From contig DATILL010000064.1 of the NCBI GenBank assembly GCA_035476575.1, forward strand, positions 1-25,086: DNA of 25,086 nucleotides, in the 5' to 3' direction. Shown in pieces: positions 1 through 7,822 of the stretch (within the stretch, counting starts at the first letter, position 1; each line of letters opens with the position of its first letter). The translations under genes and the position numbers were made by a program. Source of the stretch: DATILL01 sp035476575. GTDB lineage: Bacteria > Actinomycetota > Actinomycetes > Mycobacteriales > JACQDL01. The notes under the pieces were generated by a model that did not search any database, was not told the DNA's origin, and saw only the letters and a list, made by a program, of their open reading frames with translations.

Positions 1-14
1 TCTTGGGGTCTCGC

Positions 15-103
15 GGCAACAAGAGGTCACCACAACGCCGAGAGGTGACCACACGGGCGCGTCGGGCAACGACAGGTGACCACAACGCCGAGAGGTGACC
101 ACA
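15..103. repeat. Dimeric 50-bp intergenic repeat, left locus
   Basis: Two 39-bp cores lie at 15-53 and 65-103, exactly 50 bp apart. Each core reads GGCAAC plus 3 nt, box AGGTSACCACA, 8 nt (ACGCCGAG), and a second box. The boxes start at 24, 43, 74 and 93, giving spacings of 19, 31 and 19. Each box holds GGTSACC, so C and G versions are inverse complements and can pair. The same arrangement recurs at 10667-10755. It lies 24 bp beyond the stop of the minus-strand glycogen synthase gene. Function unknown. Confidence 0.85.
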
Positions 104-127
104 ATCGGGATGGCGCAGGGCGTGGCG

Positions 128-1285
128 TCAGGTGCTGGTGAGCTTGCGGTAGATGTCGACGGTCTGGCGGGCGATCGTGTCCCAGCCGAACTCCCGCTCC
201 GCCCGATCCCGGCCGGCCCGGCCCATCGTCGCGGCCCGGGCCGGGTCGCGGACCAGCTCGTTGACCCGCTCCGCCAGCCCGGCCTCGAACGCTGCCGGGT
301 CGGTCTCGTCGTACGGCACCAGCAGCCCCGTCACGCCGTCCTCAACGACCTCCGGGATACCGCCGACCGCCGAGGCCACCACCGGCACCTGGCAGGCCAT
401 CGCCTCCAGGTTGACGATGCCGAGCGGCTCGTAGATCGAGGGGCAGCAGAACACCGTGGCGTGCGAGAGAAGCTGCAGCATGTCGGGCAGCGGCAGCATG
501 CCCTTGATCCACACCACCCCGGTGCGGCGCGCCTGCAGCGACGACACCTCGGCGGCCACCTCCGCGGCCAGCTCCGGGGTGTCCGGCTCGCCCGCGCAGA
601 GCACGAGCTGGGCGTCCGGGTCGATCTGGTGCGCGGCGTGCAGCAGGTGGGGCACGCCCTTCTGCCGGGTGACCCGCCCGACGAACAGCACCGATGGCCG
701 GCTGCGGTCGATGCCGTGCCGGAGCAGCGCCGAGACCCCCTCCACCGGCCGGTACAGCGCGGTGTCGATGCCGTTGCGCACCACGTGCACCGTGTCCGGG
801 TCCACGAACGGGTACACCGACAGCACGTCGGCACGCATCCCGTCACTGACCGCGATCACCGCGTCGGCGTGCTCGTAGGCGGTGCGCTCCACCCAGGACG
901 AGATCCGGTACCCGCCGCCGAGCTGCTCGGCCTTCCATGGCCGGCGCGGCTCCAGCGAGTGCGCGGTGAGCACGTGCGGCACGCCGTACAGCTTGGCGGC
1001 CAGGTGGCCGGCCAGGTTGGCGTACCAGGTGTGTGAGTGCAGGATGTCGCAGCCGGCTACGTCGTCCGCCATGGCCAGGTCGACGGCGATCGTGCGCAAC
1101 GCCGGGTTGGCCTCGCTCAGGCCGGGCGGCGCGTCGTGGGCCACCGCGTTCGGCCGCGGGTCGCCGAAGCAGTGCACCCGGACATCGACCAGCCTGCGCA
1201 GCTCACGGGTGAGAAAGTCCACGTGAACGCCTGCGCCACCGTAGATGGCCGGCGGGTACTCCCGAGTCAGAACGGCGACCTGCAC
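128..1285 (-). CDS. glgA: Glycogen synthase / alpha-maltose-1-phosphate synthase, GT4 family (GlgA/GlgM, actinobacterial type)
   Basis: This cytoplasmic glycosyltransferase uses ADP-glucose to extend alpha-1,4-glucans; in mycobacteria the orthologue (Rv1212c, GlgM) makes maltose-1-phosphate for the GlgE pathway. The product is about 385 aa with a two-domain GT-B fold. The N-terminal domain opens with LTREYPPAIYGGAGVH, and the C-terminal domain has VLFVGRVTRQKG and the nucleotide-sugar motif CPSIYEPLGIVNLEAMAC. The length fits the short actinobacterial GT4 type rather than the roughly 480-aa GT5 GlgA of E. coli. Two GTG codons compete at 1291 and 1285. I chose 1285 because a TATCCT box ends 6 nt before it, as in leaderless genes, and because relatives begin M-x-VA-LTREYPP. 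It is divergent from glgC, its supplier of ADP-glucose, as in M. tuberculosis. Which acceptor it prefers here cannot be told from sequence. Confidence 0.95.
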   Translation of the reverse strand: MQVAVLTREYPPAIYGGAGVHVDFLTRELRRLVDVRVHCFGDPRPNAVAHDAPPGLSEANPALRTIAVDLAMADDVAGCDILHSHTWYANLAGHLAAKLYGVPHVLTAHSLEPRRPWKAEQLGGGYRISSWVERTAYEHADAVIAVSDGMRADVLSVYPFVDPDTVHVVRNGIDTALYRPVEGVSALLRHGIDRSRPSVLFVGRVTRQKGVPHLLHAAHQIDPDAQLVLCAGEPDTPELAAEVAAEVSSLQARRTGVVWIKGMLPLPDMLQLLSHATVFCCPSIYEPLGIVNLEAMACQVPVVASAVGGIPEVVEDGVTGLLVPYDETDPAAFEAGLAERVNELVRDPARAATMGRAGRDRAEREFGWDTIARQTVDIYRKLTST

Positions 1286-1291
1286 CAGCAC

Positions 1292-1297
1292 AGGATA
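1292..1297 (-). promoter_or_regulatory. -10 box of a leaderless glgA promoter
   Basis: TATCCT on the minus strand ends 6 nt before the GTG at 1285. That spacing puts the transcription start on the start codon, so the message is probably leaderless. No convincing -35 was seen. Confidence 0.5.
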
Positions 1298-1355
1298 CGG
1301 GCGATCTTCGCGGGGTAGCCCGTCGGCGCGGGTGTGCCGGCTGGGTCCCGAACGT

Positions 1356-1361
1356 TAGGGT
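1356..1361 (+). promoter_or_regulatory. -10 box of a leaderless glgC promoter
   Basis: TAGGGT ends 6 nt before the glgC ATG at 1368. No ribosome binding site fits, and the spacing is that of a leaderless start. The glgA and glgC -10 boxes face away from each other within about 80 bp. Confidence 0.5.
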
Positions 1362-1367
1362 CAGGTC

Positions 1368-2588
1368 ATGCGCGCACAGCCCAGGGTCCTCGGCATCGTG
1401 CTCGCCGGTGGCGAGGGCAAGCGGCTGTGGCCGTTGACCGCTGACCGAGCCAAGCCGGCGGTGCGGTTCGGCGGTACCTACCGGCTGATCGACTTCGTGC
1501 TGTCCAACCTGGTCAACGCCGGCTTCAGCAAGCTGTGCGTGCTCACCCAGTACAAGTCGCACTCCCTGGACCGGCATATCACCACCACCTGGCGGATGTC
1601 GACCATGTTGGGCAACTACGTCACGCCGGTGCCGGCCCAGCAGCGGCTCGGGCCGCGGTGGTTCACCGGCAGCGCGGACGCGATCTACCAGAGCCTGAAC
1701 CTGGTCTACGACGAGCAGCCGGACGTCGTCGTGGTGTTCGGCGCGGACCACGTCTACCGGATGGACGCCGGGCAGATGGTGGAGGCGCACCTGGGCTCCG
1801 GGGCCGGCCTGACCGTCGCCGGGATGCGGGTGCCGCGGGCCGAGTCCAGCCAGTTCGGCGTGATCGACGCGGCCCCGAACGGCACCATCGTCCAGTTCCT
1901 GGAGAAGCCCGAGCACCCGCCGGGCCTGCCGGACAGCCCGGACGAGACTTTCGTCTCGATGGGCAACTACGTCTTCTCCACCGAGACCCTGATCGAGGCG
2001 CTGAAGATCGACGCCGGCGACGAGGGCAGCGTGCACGACATGGGCGGCAGCCTCGTGCCGCTGCTGGTCGAGCAGAAGGTCGCGCACGTCTACGACTTCG
2101 CCGACAACAAGGTGCCCGGTGCGTCCGAGCGGGACGGCGGCTACTGGCGGGACGTCGGCACCCTGGACGCCTACTACGAGGCGCACATGGACCTGGTCGC
2201 CGTCCATCCCGTCTTCAACCTGTACAACAAGGACTGGCCCATCTTCACCTCACATCCGCAGTCCCCGCCGGCCAAGTTCATCGAGGGCGGCTCGGCGCAG
2301 GAGTCGATGGTCAGCAACGGCGTGATCATCTCCGCCGGGACGGTGCGCAACTCCGTCCTCTCGCCCGGGGTCCGGGTCGACGCGGGCGCGTACGTCGAGG
2401 GCAGCGTGGTGATGGACAACGTCCGGATCGGCAAGGGTGTGGTGGTCCGCAACGCGATCCTGGACAAGAACGTCGTCGTCCCCGAGGGCGCGCACATCGG
2501 GATCGAGGCAGAGCTGGACCGGCAGCGGTACGAGGTGAGCCCGGGCGGCGTCGTGGTGCTCGGAAAGGGCCAGCACGCGCTGGTGTAA
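1368..2588 (+). CDS. glgC: Glucose-1-phosphate adenylyltransferase (ADP-glucose pyrophosphorylase)
   Basis: GlgC makes ADP-glucose and PPi from glucose-1-phosphate and ATP, the committed step of bacterial glycogen synthesis, in the cytoplasm. The 406-aa product has the nucleotidyltransferase signature LAGGEGKRLWPLTADRAKPA near residue 13. FGADHVYRMD and FLEKPEHPPG follow in the catalytic domain. The C-terminal third is a left-handed beta-helix with hexapeptide-like repeats (GVRVDAGAYVEGSVVMDNVR, then IGKGVVVRNAILDKN). Length is normal for the family. The ATG at 1368 sits 6 nt after a TAGGGT box. The divergent partner is the glycosyltransferase that uses its product. Allosteric control is typical of the family but cannot be read here. 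Confidence 0.97.
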   Translation: MRAQPRVLGIVLAGGEGKRLWPLTADRAKPAVRFGGTYRLIDFVLSNLVNAGFSKLCVLTQYKSHSLDRHITTTWRMSTMLGNYVTPVPAQQRLGPRWFTGSADAIYQSLNLVYDEQPDVVVVFGADHVYRMDAGQMVEAHLGSGAGLTVAGMRVPRAESSQFGVIDAAPNGTIVQFLEKPEHPPGLPDSPDETFVSMGNYVFSTETLIEALKIDAGDEGSVHDMGGSLVPLLVEQKVAHVYDFADNKVPGASERDGGYWRDVGTLDAYYEAHMDLVAVHPVFNLYNKDWPIFTSHPQSPPAKFIEGGSAQESMVSNGVIISAGTVRNSVLSPGVRVDAGAYVEGSVVMDNVRIGKGVVVRNAILDKNVVVPEGAHIGIEAELDRQRYEVSPGGVVVLGKGQHALV

Positions 2589-2647
2589 CAGCTCGGCCTG
2601 TTTAACACCGCGGCCGGCGTAACAGCGTGGCCCGGTGTAACAGCTCG
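2583..2647. repeat. Three short GTAACAGC repeats after glgC
   Basis: GTGTAACAGCTCG overlaps the glgC stop codon, GCGTAACAGCG follows near 2618, and GTGTAACAGCTCG recurs near 2635. This is a local duplication in the 142-bp gap before the ABC transporter. Purpose unknown. Confidence 0.5.
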
Positions 2648-2680
2648 ACGACACGGCCAGCGTGATCTTCGGGATGCGGC

Positions 2681-2686
2681 TAGGGT
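2681..2686 (+). promoter_or_regulatory. Probable -10 box of the amino-acid ABC transporter operon
   Basis: TAGGGT lies 44 nt before the GTG start at 2731. AGGAGG at 2720-2725, 5 nt before the start, gives a normal leadered message. The -35 region is not recognisable. Confidence 0.4.
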
Positions 2687-2730
2687 GCGTCGGATCGGGG
2701 TTCCCACCCGGTCCTTAGCAGGAGGCATAC

Positions 2731-3642
2731 GTGAACTTCCGTTCCCTGAGTGGACGCACCGCCGTGCCGGTCCTGGCGGTCGTCGCCGTGCTGCTTGCCG
2801 GCTGCGCGAAGGCCACCGAGGAGACGCCGGCCCCGACGACCGGCGCCGGCCCGGACCTGAACGCGATCCAGAAGGACGACGCACTGGCCGCTAAGGTGCC
2901 CGACCTGGTAAAGGCGGACGGCAAGATAGTGGTCGGCACCGACCCGAGCTACGCGCCGAACGAGTTCAAGGACGCCAATGGCAAGATCATTGGCTTCGAG
3001 GTCGACCTCGGGACCGCGATCGGCAAGAAGCTCGGGCTCACGGCCGACTTTGTCGAGTCGAAGTTCGACAACATTATCCCGTCGCTCGGTGCGAAGTACG
3101 AGGTGGGCATCTCGTCGTTCACCGACAACAAGAAGCGGGAGCAGGTCGTCGACTTCGTCACCTACTTCAACGCCGGCACGCTGTGGGCGGCCAAGGCCGG
3201 TACGACGTTCGACCCGGACAATGCCTGCGGTCACAAGGTCGCGGTGCAGGCGACCACGGTGCAGGACACCGAGGACCTGCCGGCACGGGACAAGAAATGC
3301 AAGGACGCGGGCAAGCCCGCCATCGCGATCCAGAAGTACGACGGCCAGGACGAGGCCACCAACGCCGTGGTCAGCGGCAAGGCCGAGGCCATGCTGGCCG
3401 ACTCGCCGGTCACCTCGTACGCGATCAAGCAGGCGGCCGGTGTGCTGGCGGCGGTCGGCATGGTGTACGACTCGGCGCCGTACGGCATCGCGGTGCCGAA
3501 GAGTTCGGCCGCCCTCCGGGACGCCATCCGCGACGCCCTCACGGTGCTGATCGCGGACGGCACCTACGGCAAGATCCTCAGCCAGTGGGGGCAGTCGTCC
3601 GGTGCGGTCACGACGCCGGTCATCAACGGCGCGACGAGTTGA
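2731..3642 (+). CDS. Polar amino-acid ABC transporter, substrate-binding lipoprotein
   Basis: This is the extracytoplasmic binding protein that delivers an amino acid to the permease encoded next. The 303-aa product starts with a lipoprotein signal: charged start, hydrophobic VPVLAVVAVLL, then lipobox LAGC with the lipidated Cys at residue 25. The SBP_bac_3 family pattern follows: VGTDPSYAPNEF, IIGFEVDLGTAIGKKLGL, then the DNIIPSLGAKYEVGISSFTD region with the usual KR.. and VDFVTYF context. The GTG start at 2731 is fixed by AGGAGG 5 nt upstream. Its stop overlaps the TTG start of the permease by 4 bp, so translation is likely coupled. Substrate is unknown; glutamine, glutamate or a basic amino acid are the usual choices. 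Confidence 0.92.
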   Translation: MNFRSLSGRTAVPVLAVVAVLLAGCAKATEETPAPTTGAGPDLNAIQKDDALAAKVPDLVKADGKIVVGTDPSYAPNEFKDANGKIIGFEVDLGTAIGKKLGLTADFVESKFDNIIPSLGAKYEVGISSFTDNKKREQVVDFVTYFNAGTLWAAKAGTTFDPDNACGHKVAVQATTVQDTEDLPARDKKCKDAGKPAIAIQKYDGQDEATNAVVSGKAEAMLADSPVTSYAIKQAAGVLAAVGMVYDSAPYGIAVPKSSAALRDAIRDALTVLIADGTYGKILSQWGQSSGAVTTPVINGATS

Positions 3643-4598
3643 CCGACACAGCCGGGCAAGGGGGCAGCCCGGCCACTCCGGACGGGCTCCCGCCGGGCAC
3701 GTCGGTCGGGCAGATCACGGCGGTGCCGGTCCGGCATCCGGGCCGGTGGGTGGCCATCGCCGTGCTGGCGGTGCTCGGCGCCATGCTGGTGCATGGCGCG
3801 GTCACCAACCGGGAGTTCCGGTGGGGCACCGTCGGCACGTACCTGTTCGACGAGCGGGTCTCCCGGGCCGCGCTGGAGACGCTGCGGCTGACCGTGCTGG
3901 CGATGCTGGTCGCTGTCGTCCTCGGCGTGGTCATCGCGGTGATGCGGCTCTCGCCCAACCCGATCCTGTCCGGCGTCGCCTGGCTGTACCTGTGGGTCTT
4001 CCGCGGCACGCCGGTCTACACCCAGCTCGTGTTCTGGGGCCTGGTTGGCGTGCTCTACCCACGGATTGGCTTCGGCATCCCGTTCGGACCGCAGCTTGTG
4101 GAGCTCGACACCAGCGAGCTGATCGGGCCGTTCATGGCCGCGCTGATCGGGCTGGCGCTGAACGAGGCGGCGTACATGGCCGAGATCGTCCGCGGCGGGA
4201 TCCTGTCGGTGGACGAGGGGCAGGGCGAGGCGGCCAGCGCGCTGGGCATGCGGAGCCGCACGATCATGCGCCGGATCGTGCTGCCCCAGGCGATGCGGGT
4301 GATCATCCCGCCAACCGGCAACGAGGTCATCTCGATGCTCAAGACCACGTCGCTGGTGGTCGCGGTGCCGTACTCCCTGGAGCTGTACTCGCGAACCAGG
4401 GACATCGCGGTGCGGATCTTCCAGCCGGTGCCGCTGCTCATCGTGGCCGCCATCTGGTACCTGACCATGACGTCGGTCCTGATGGTCGGGCAGTTCTACC
4501 TGGAGCGGCACTTCGCCCGCGGCTCCACCCGGAACGTGGCGCCGACGCTGCTCCAGCGGTTCCGGGGCCTGGGCCAGGGCGGCGGAGGGGGGGCATGA
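3639..4598 (+). CDS. Polar amino-acid ABC transporter, permease
   Basis: This inner-membrane subunit, probably a homodimer, forms the import channel with the flanking binding protein and ATPase. It is about 319 aa. A cytoplasmic N-terminus (residues 1-35) leads to a first membrane segment, WVAIAVLAVLGAMLVHG. HisM-type features follow: LETLRLTVLAMLVAVVLGVV, FRGTPVYTQLVFWGL, and the EAA loop EAASALGMRSRTIMRRIVLP that docks on the ATPase. I chose the TTG at 3639 because it overlaps the preceding stop (TTGA) and keeps the N-terminal segment usual in actinobacterial relatives. The in-frame GTG at 3723 would remove that segment. The stop overlaps the ATPase start (ATGA). Confidence 0.88.
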   Translation: MTDTAGQGGSPATPDGLPPGTSVGQITAVPVRHPGRWVAIAVLAVLGAMLVHGAVTNREFRWGTVGTYLFDERVSRAALETLRLTVLAMLVAVVLGVVIAVMRLSPNPILSGVAWLYLWVFRGTPVYTQLVFWGLVGVLYPRIGFGIPFGPQLVELDTSELIGPFMAALIGLALNEAAYMAEIVRGGILSVDEGQGEAASALGMRSRTIMRRIVLPQAMRVIIPPTGNEVISMLKTTSLVVAVPYSLELYSRTRDIAVRIFQPVPLLIVAAIWYLTMTSVLMVGQFYLERHFARGSTRNVAPTLLQRFRGLGQGGGGGA

Positions 4599-5389
4599 TG
4601 AGCGAACCGGCGTCGGTCCCGATGGTGCTGGCCGAGGGCGTGCACAAGAGCTTCGGCAAGCTGGAGGTGCTGCGCGGCATCGACCTGTCGGTCCGCCGCG
4701 GCGAGGTGATGTGCATCGTCGGCCCGTCCGGGTCGGGCAAGTCGACGTTCCTGCGCTGCGTCAACCACCTGGAACGCATCAACGCCGGCCGGCTGTGGGT
4801 GGACGGCGACCTGGTCGGCTACCGGCAGAAGGCGCACCGGCGCACGGGGCTGCGGCTGCACGAGCTGCGCCCGGCCGAGATCGCCCGCCGGCGGCAGGAC
4901 ATCGGGATGGTGTTCCAGCGGTTCAACCTCTTCCCGCACATGACCGCGCTGGGCAACGTGACCGAGGCGCCGCAGCGAGTCCTGGGCGAGTCGAAGAAGG
5001 ACGCCGCGGCGCGCGCTCGCGAGCTGCTCGCCCGGGTCGGGCTGGCCGACAAGGCCGACGCCTACCCGAACCAGCTCTCCGGCGGCCAGCAGCAGCGGGT
5101 CGCGATCGCCCGGGCGCTGGCGATGCGGCCCAAGCTGATGCTCTTCGACGAGCCCACCTCTGCGTTGGACCCCGAGCTCGTGGGCGAGGTGCTCGACGTG
5201 ATGCGCGGGCTGGCCGAGAGCGGCATGACCATGGTGGTGGTCACGCATGAGATGGGCTTTGCCCGTGAGGTCGGCGACGCCCTGGTGTTCATGGACGGCG
5301 GTGTCGTCGTCGAGGCCGGCCCGCCCCGCCAGGTGATCGAGAGCCCCCAGCACGAGCGGACCCAGCGGTTCCTCCGCGCCGTCCTCTGA
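4595..5389 (+). CDS. Polar amino-acid ABC transporter, ATP-binding protein (GlnQ/HisP type)
   Basis: This cytoplasmic ATPase powers the importer. It is about 264 aa, with Walker A GPSGSGKST (about residues 43-51), Q-loop GMVFQRFNLFPHMT, signature LSGGQQQR, Walker B LMLFDEPTSALD and the H-loop histidine in VVVTHEMGF. An insertion of about 20 residues (YRQKAHRRTGLRLHEL) lies between Walker A and the Q-loop; this is seen in some actinobacterial members. Two in-frame ATGs (4595 and 4598) follow a GGAGGGGGGG stretch. The first gives a 4-bp overlap with the permease stop. It is the last gene of the operon; a hairpin at 5476-5503 follows 86 bp later. Confidence 0.95.
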   Translation: MMSEPASVPMVLAEGVHKSFGKLEVLRGIDLSVRRGEVMCIVGPSGSGKSTFLRCVNHLERINAGRLWVDGDLVGYRQKAHRRTGLRLHELRPAEIARRRQDIGMVFQRFNLFPHMTALGNVTEAPQRVLGESKKDAAARARELLARVGLADKADAYPNQLSGGQQQRVAIARALAMRPKLMLFDEPTSALDPELVGEVLDVMRGLAESGMTMVVVTHEMGFAREVGDALVFMDGGVVVEAGPPRQVIESPQHERTQRFLRAVL

Positions 5390-5475
5390 CCGGCGATCCG
5401 CGAACGCTGTGGCATTGTCCGCGCGCGGACGCACTCCACCTGAGGGTGCCGAAGGTGTGGCCCATAGCCTTTCCG

Positions 5476-5503
5476 GCTCGGCCTCGCCCAACGCCGGCCG
5501 AGC
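5476..5503. terminator. Inverted repeat downstream of the ABC operon
   Basis: GCTCGGCC at 5476-5483 and GGCCGAGC at 5496-5503 form a perfect 8-bp stem with a 12-nt loop. No T-run follows, so it may be a GC-hairpin terminator or a neutral structure. Confidence 0.35.
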
Positions 5504-5952
5504 TCGTCATCCTGCCGGGTCACAAAGTCCGCTGACGTAACGACAAGTCGCAGGCAGATGTTGAGTGTGCCACTCCCGACCGTGACGAAGGCTCTCTGCT
5601 CAGCTTCGGCGGCACGTCTGCCTATAAAGGGCATGTGTTGATATCAAGGGCGCATGCGCGGAACAAGGAACACCAGCGTGGACGAGGGCACCCGTGACCC
5701 TCGTTCGCCCGTACCGGCGAGCCAGCGTGGAGCTGCGGCGCGTTCTGCCTGGACGTCCGGAAGATCATCTCGGGCGTCGAGGTTACGTGTTCACCACCGT
5801 ATCTGTCGGGGTCGGAATATCGTTTCCGCGCGGCCGCTGGCCGGGCGTACCGTGGGGAGCTGGCCCAAGATGGGTTCGGCCGTGAGCCGACAGCGAGTGA
5901 GCATCGAGCGGTCGGACTCTGCCGCGAGGAGCGGAGCGAGCGCGGCGACGAA
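5504..5952. other. Intergenic stretch without a supported gene
   Basis: The frames open here on both strands give arginine/serine-rich translations with no family pattern and no ribosome binding site. Near 5925-5950 there is a purine-rich run (GAGGAGCGGAGCGAGCGCGG) of a kind I recall between genes in Micromonosporaceae. Otherwise nothing is recognised. Confidence 0.5.
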
Positions 5953-5980
5953 CCAGTGCACATTGAGATTCCAGTGCACA
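5953..5980. promoter_or_regulatory. Direct repeat CCAGTGCACA x2, possible operator
   Basis: CCAGTGCACA occurs at 5953-5962 and 5971-5980. Each copy contains the palindrome GTGCAC. They are 18 bp apart and end 21 bp before the gene at 6002, a fitting place for a regulator site. Regulator unknown. Confidence 0.35.
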
Positions 5981-6001
5981 CCATGACCCGATGGGGGAAC
6001 G

Positions 6002-6394
6002 ATGACGACGATCAGCAACGAGGCGAACTTTTACAGCGTCGAGGGACAGCACCTGCACGTGACGCTCAGCCCTACCCTCGACGGCGGGCTGCAGCTCTCC
6101 TACCAGGATCCCAGCACGCACCGGCTGTTCCAGAAGGACGAGGTGCAGCGGGAGGCGACCGCTCTCGGCGTGATCGTCACGGTCGTGCTGAGCCAGATCC
6201 CCGATCTCGGCTCGACCACGTTCAGCCTGCTGGTGCCCACCGTCCGGCTCGGTCCCGGCGAGTCCGCCCACGTGTCGACGCTCGGTGTCACGACGATCCA
6301 CCGTACGTCCATCGCACCCATCCTGGACCGGGGCCAGCAGGACAGCTACACGGTGGTGAGGCTGCGCGGCACCGCGTCGTTTGTGCAGACCTGA
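6002..6394 (+). CDS. Small protein of unknown function (130 aa)
   Basis: I do not recognise a family. The product has no signal peptide, no membrane segment and no cysteine. It alternates polar and hydrophobic residues through most of its length (for example LHVTLSPTLDGGLQLSYQD and TTFSLLVPTVRLGPGESAHV), which suggests a mostly beta-sheet soluble protein. A GGGGGAAC stretch just before the ATG may serve as ribosome binding site. Balanced composition and strong G/C third positions support it as a real gene. It stands alone: about 600 bp of non-coding DNA upstream, and a convergent methyltransferase gene 43 bp downstream. Confidence 0.7.
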   Translation: MTTISNEANFYSVEGQHLHVTLSPTLDGGLQLSYQDPSTHRLFQKDEVQREATALGVIVTVVLSQIPDLGSTTFSLLVPTVRLGPGESAHVSTLGVTTIHRTSIAPILDRGQQDSYTVVRLRGTASFVQT

Positions 6395-6437
6395 CGGGCC
6401 CGGTCCGAGGCTGTGCGGGCCGCTGCGCCCGAGGCGG

Positions 6438-7079
6438 TCAGGCCGGGCGGTAGGCGGCGGCGAGCAGCCCGTCGCCGACGGGCAGCAGCACCGGCACCAG
6501 GTCGTCGCGGTCGCGGACAGTACGCCCGAGGTCGCGGATCGCCACCGTGTCGGGGTCGCGGGCGGACGGGTCGGCCACCCGGTCCCGCCACAGCGCATGG
6601 TCGAAGCACACCACGCCGCCCGGCCGGAGCAGCCGCAGTGCCTCCTCGAGGTAGTCGCCGTACTCCCGCGTGGTGCCGGCGCAGAAGACCAGGTCGTACG
6701 CCGCGTCGGTCAGCCGCGGGAGCACCTCCGCCGCGTCTCCGCTGATCAGCCGGGTCCGGTGGGGTCGGACGCCGGCCTCGGCAAAGGCCTGCCGGGCCGC
6801 TCGGGAGTGCTCCGGCTCGGCGTCCACCGTGGTCAGCACGCCGGCCGGTCGCATCCCGCGCAGCAGGTACAGCCCGGACACGCCCGTGCCGGTGCCGACC
6901 TCGACCACCGCGCGGGCGTCCAGCACGGTGGCCAGGAAGCGCAGCGTCGCGCCGCCTGCCGGGCCGATCGGCTGGCAGCCCAGCTCGGCGGCCCTGGCCC
7001 GGGCGCCGGCCAGCGTCGCGTCCTCCGCCAGGAACGACTCGACGTACCCGCGCGTCGCGGCGACCGCCGTCTCGGCCAT
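6438..7079 (-). CDS. SAM-dependent O-methyltransferase (family 3; Rv1220c-like)
   Basis: The 213-aa product has the class I methyltransferase fold of the caffeoyl-CoA / catechol O-methyltransferase-like family. SAM-binding motif I is VVEVGTGTGVSGLYLL, the acidic residue after beta-2 lies in LTTVDAEPEHSRAAR, and YDLVFCAGTTREYGDYLEEA with LRLLRPGGVVCFDHAL follows. The ATG at 7079 has a good ribosome binding site (AGGGAGGG) just upstream. The frame stays open to 7178, but the extra 33 residues are arginine-rich and lack a binding site. It is divergent from sigE, the same arrangement as Rv1220c-sigE in M. tuberculosis, so a link to envelope stress is possible. Substrate unknown. Confidence 0.9.
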   Translation of the reverse strand: MAETAVAATRGYVESFLAEDATLAGARARAAELGCQPIGPAGGATLRFLATVLDARAVVEVGTGTGVSGLYLLRGMRPAGVLTTVDAEPEHSRAARQAFAEAGVRPHRTRLISGDAAEVLPRLTDAAYDLVFCAGTTREYGDYLEEALRLLRPGGVVCFDHALWRDRVADPSARDPDTVAIRDLGRTVRDRDDLVPVLLPVGDGLLAAAYRPA

Positions 7080-7136
7080 CACGACCCTCCCTGCGCAGTG
7101 GTAGCCGCAGCCTATCGAGGCCCGCGCGGCGGGCTG

Positions 7137-7162
7137 GGAACGCCGGCCCGACACCGTCCGTT
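7137..7162 (+). promoter_or_regulatory. ECF-type promoter in front of sigE (GGAAC-N17-CGTT)
   Basis: GGAAC at 7137-7141 and CGTT at 7159-7162 are 17 bp apart. This matches the known -35/-10 pattern of SigE-type ECF sigma factors and suggests that sigE activates itself. The start would fall near 7170, giving a leader of about 70 nt. A 10-bp palindrome (ACAACGTTGT) at 7175-7184 lies in the leader. Confidence 0.5.
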
Positions 7163-7237
7163 GGAACCGGCGACACAACGTTGTCGAACCGGGGGTGTCG
7201 AGGCACCATGGAAGCTCCAGTCGAGGCAGGAGCTGCG

Positions 7238-7822
7238 ATGGCGGATGAGGCCACGGTCGTCACCTGGGTGCCGCCCACGTGGGACGAGGTCGTGCGACAC
7301 CACGCACCGCGGGTGTACCGGCTTGCCTACCGGCTGGCCGGCAACCCGCAGGACGCCGAGGACCTGACCCAGGAGACGTTCGTCCGGGTCTTCAAGTCGC
7401 TGGCCAGCTACCAGCCTGGCACGTTCGAGGGCTGGCTGCACCGGATCACCACCAACCTCTTCCTCGACCTGGTCCGGCGCCGGCAGCGGATCCGGTTCGA
7501 CGCACTGCCGGAGGACTCCGAGCGGCTGCCCGGTCGTGAGCGCAGCCCGGAGCAGGTCTACGTCGACACCCACCTCGACCCCGACATCCAGCGCGCCCTC
7601 GACGCCTTGCCCCCCGACTTCCGGGTGGCCGTCGTGCTGTGTGACATTGAGGGGCTGTCCTACGAGGAGATCGCTACCACGCTCGGCATCAAGCTCGGCA
7701 CCGTCCGCAGCCGCATCCACCGTGGCCGGCTGCAGCTTCGCGAGGCGCTGCGGCACCGTGCCCCGCGAGCGGGGCTCGGCTCCGGCGCCCACGCCGACGT
7801 CCAGGAGGGGACAGTCCGGTGA
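7238..7822 (+). CDS. sigE: ECF RNA polymerase sigma factor SigE
   Basis: This group 4 sigma factor directs RNA polymerase to envelope-stress promoters. It has about 194 aa. Region 2 (residues 14-85) includes the -10-reading helix QDAEDLTQETFVRVF and ends at WLHRITTNLFLDLVRRR. Region 4 (about 130-180) has LPPDFRVAVVLCDIEGLSYE and the -35-reading helix LGTVRSRIHRGR. I chose the ATG at 7238 because AGGAG lies 5 nt upstream. The frame is open back to 7181, with another ATG at 7208 lacking a binding site. Its stop overlaps the anti-sigma gene start by 4 bp (GTGA), so the two are probably made in step. The order methyltransferase/sigE/anti-sigma/htrA/tatB matches M. tuberculosis sigE. Confidence 0.95.
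   Translation: MADEATVVTWVPPTWDEVVRHHAPRVYRLAYRLAGNPQDAEDLTQETFVRVFKSLASYQPGTFEGWLHRITTNLFLDLVRRRQRIRFDALPEDSERLPGRERSPEQVYVDTHLDPDIQRALDALPPDFRVAVVLCDIEGLSYEEIATTLGIKLGTVRSRIHRGRLQLREALRHRAPRAGLGSGAHADVQEGTVR

Noticed and set aside
15..103. Repeats resembling a small CRISPR array
   Set aside because: The spacers between boxes are themselves repeated (same 8-nt linker, similar flanks), there are only two units and no cas genes.
1203..2207. Long open frame antisense to glgC
   Set aside because: It is the mirror of a GC-rich gene; the translation is rich in R, H, D and V with no family pattern, while glgC has every expected motif.
5622..5986. Open frames on both strands in the 5.4-6.0 kb gap
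   Set aside because: No ribosome binding site, no family motif, composition like that of non-coding GC-rich DNA.
7163..7182. Second GGAAC...CGTT pair in front of sigE
   Set aside because: The spacing is 11 bp, too short for an ECF promoter; the pair at 7137-7162 fits.
7181..7237. Longer sigE start (7181 or 7208)
   Set aside because: 7181 lies almost on the predicted transcription start, neither codon has a binding site, and 7238 has AGGAG at 5 nt.
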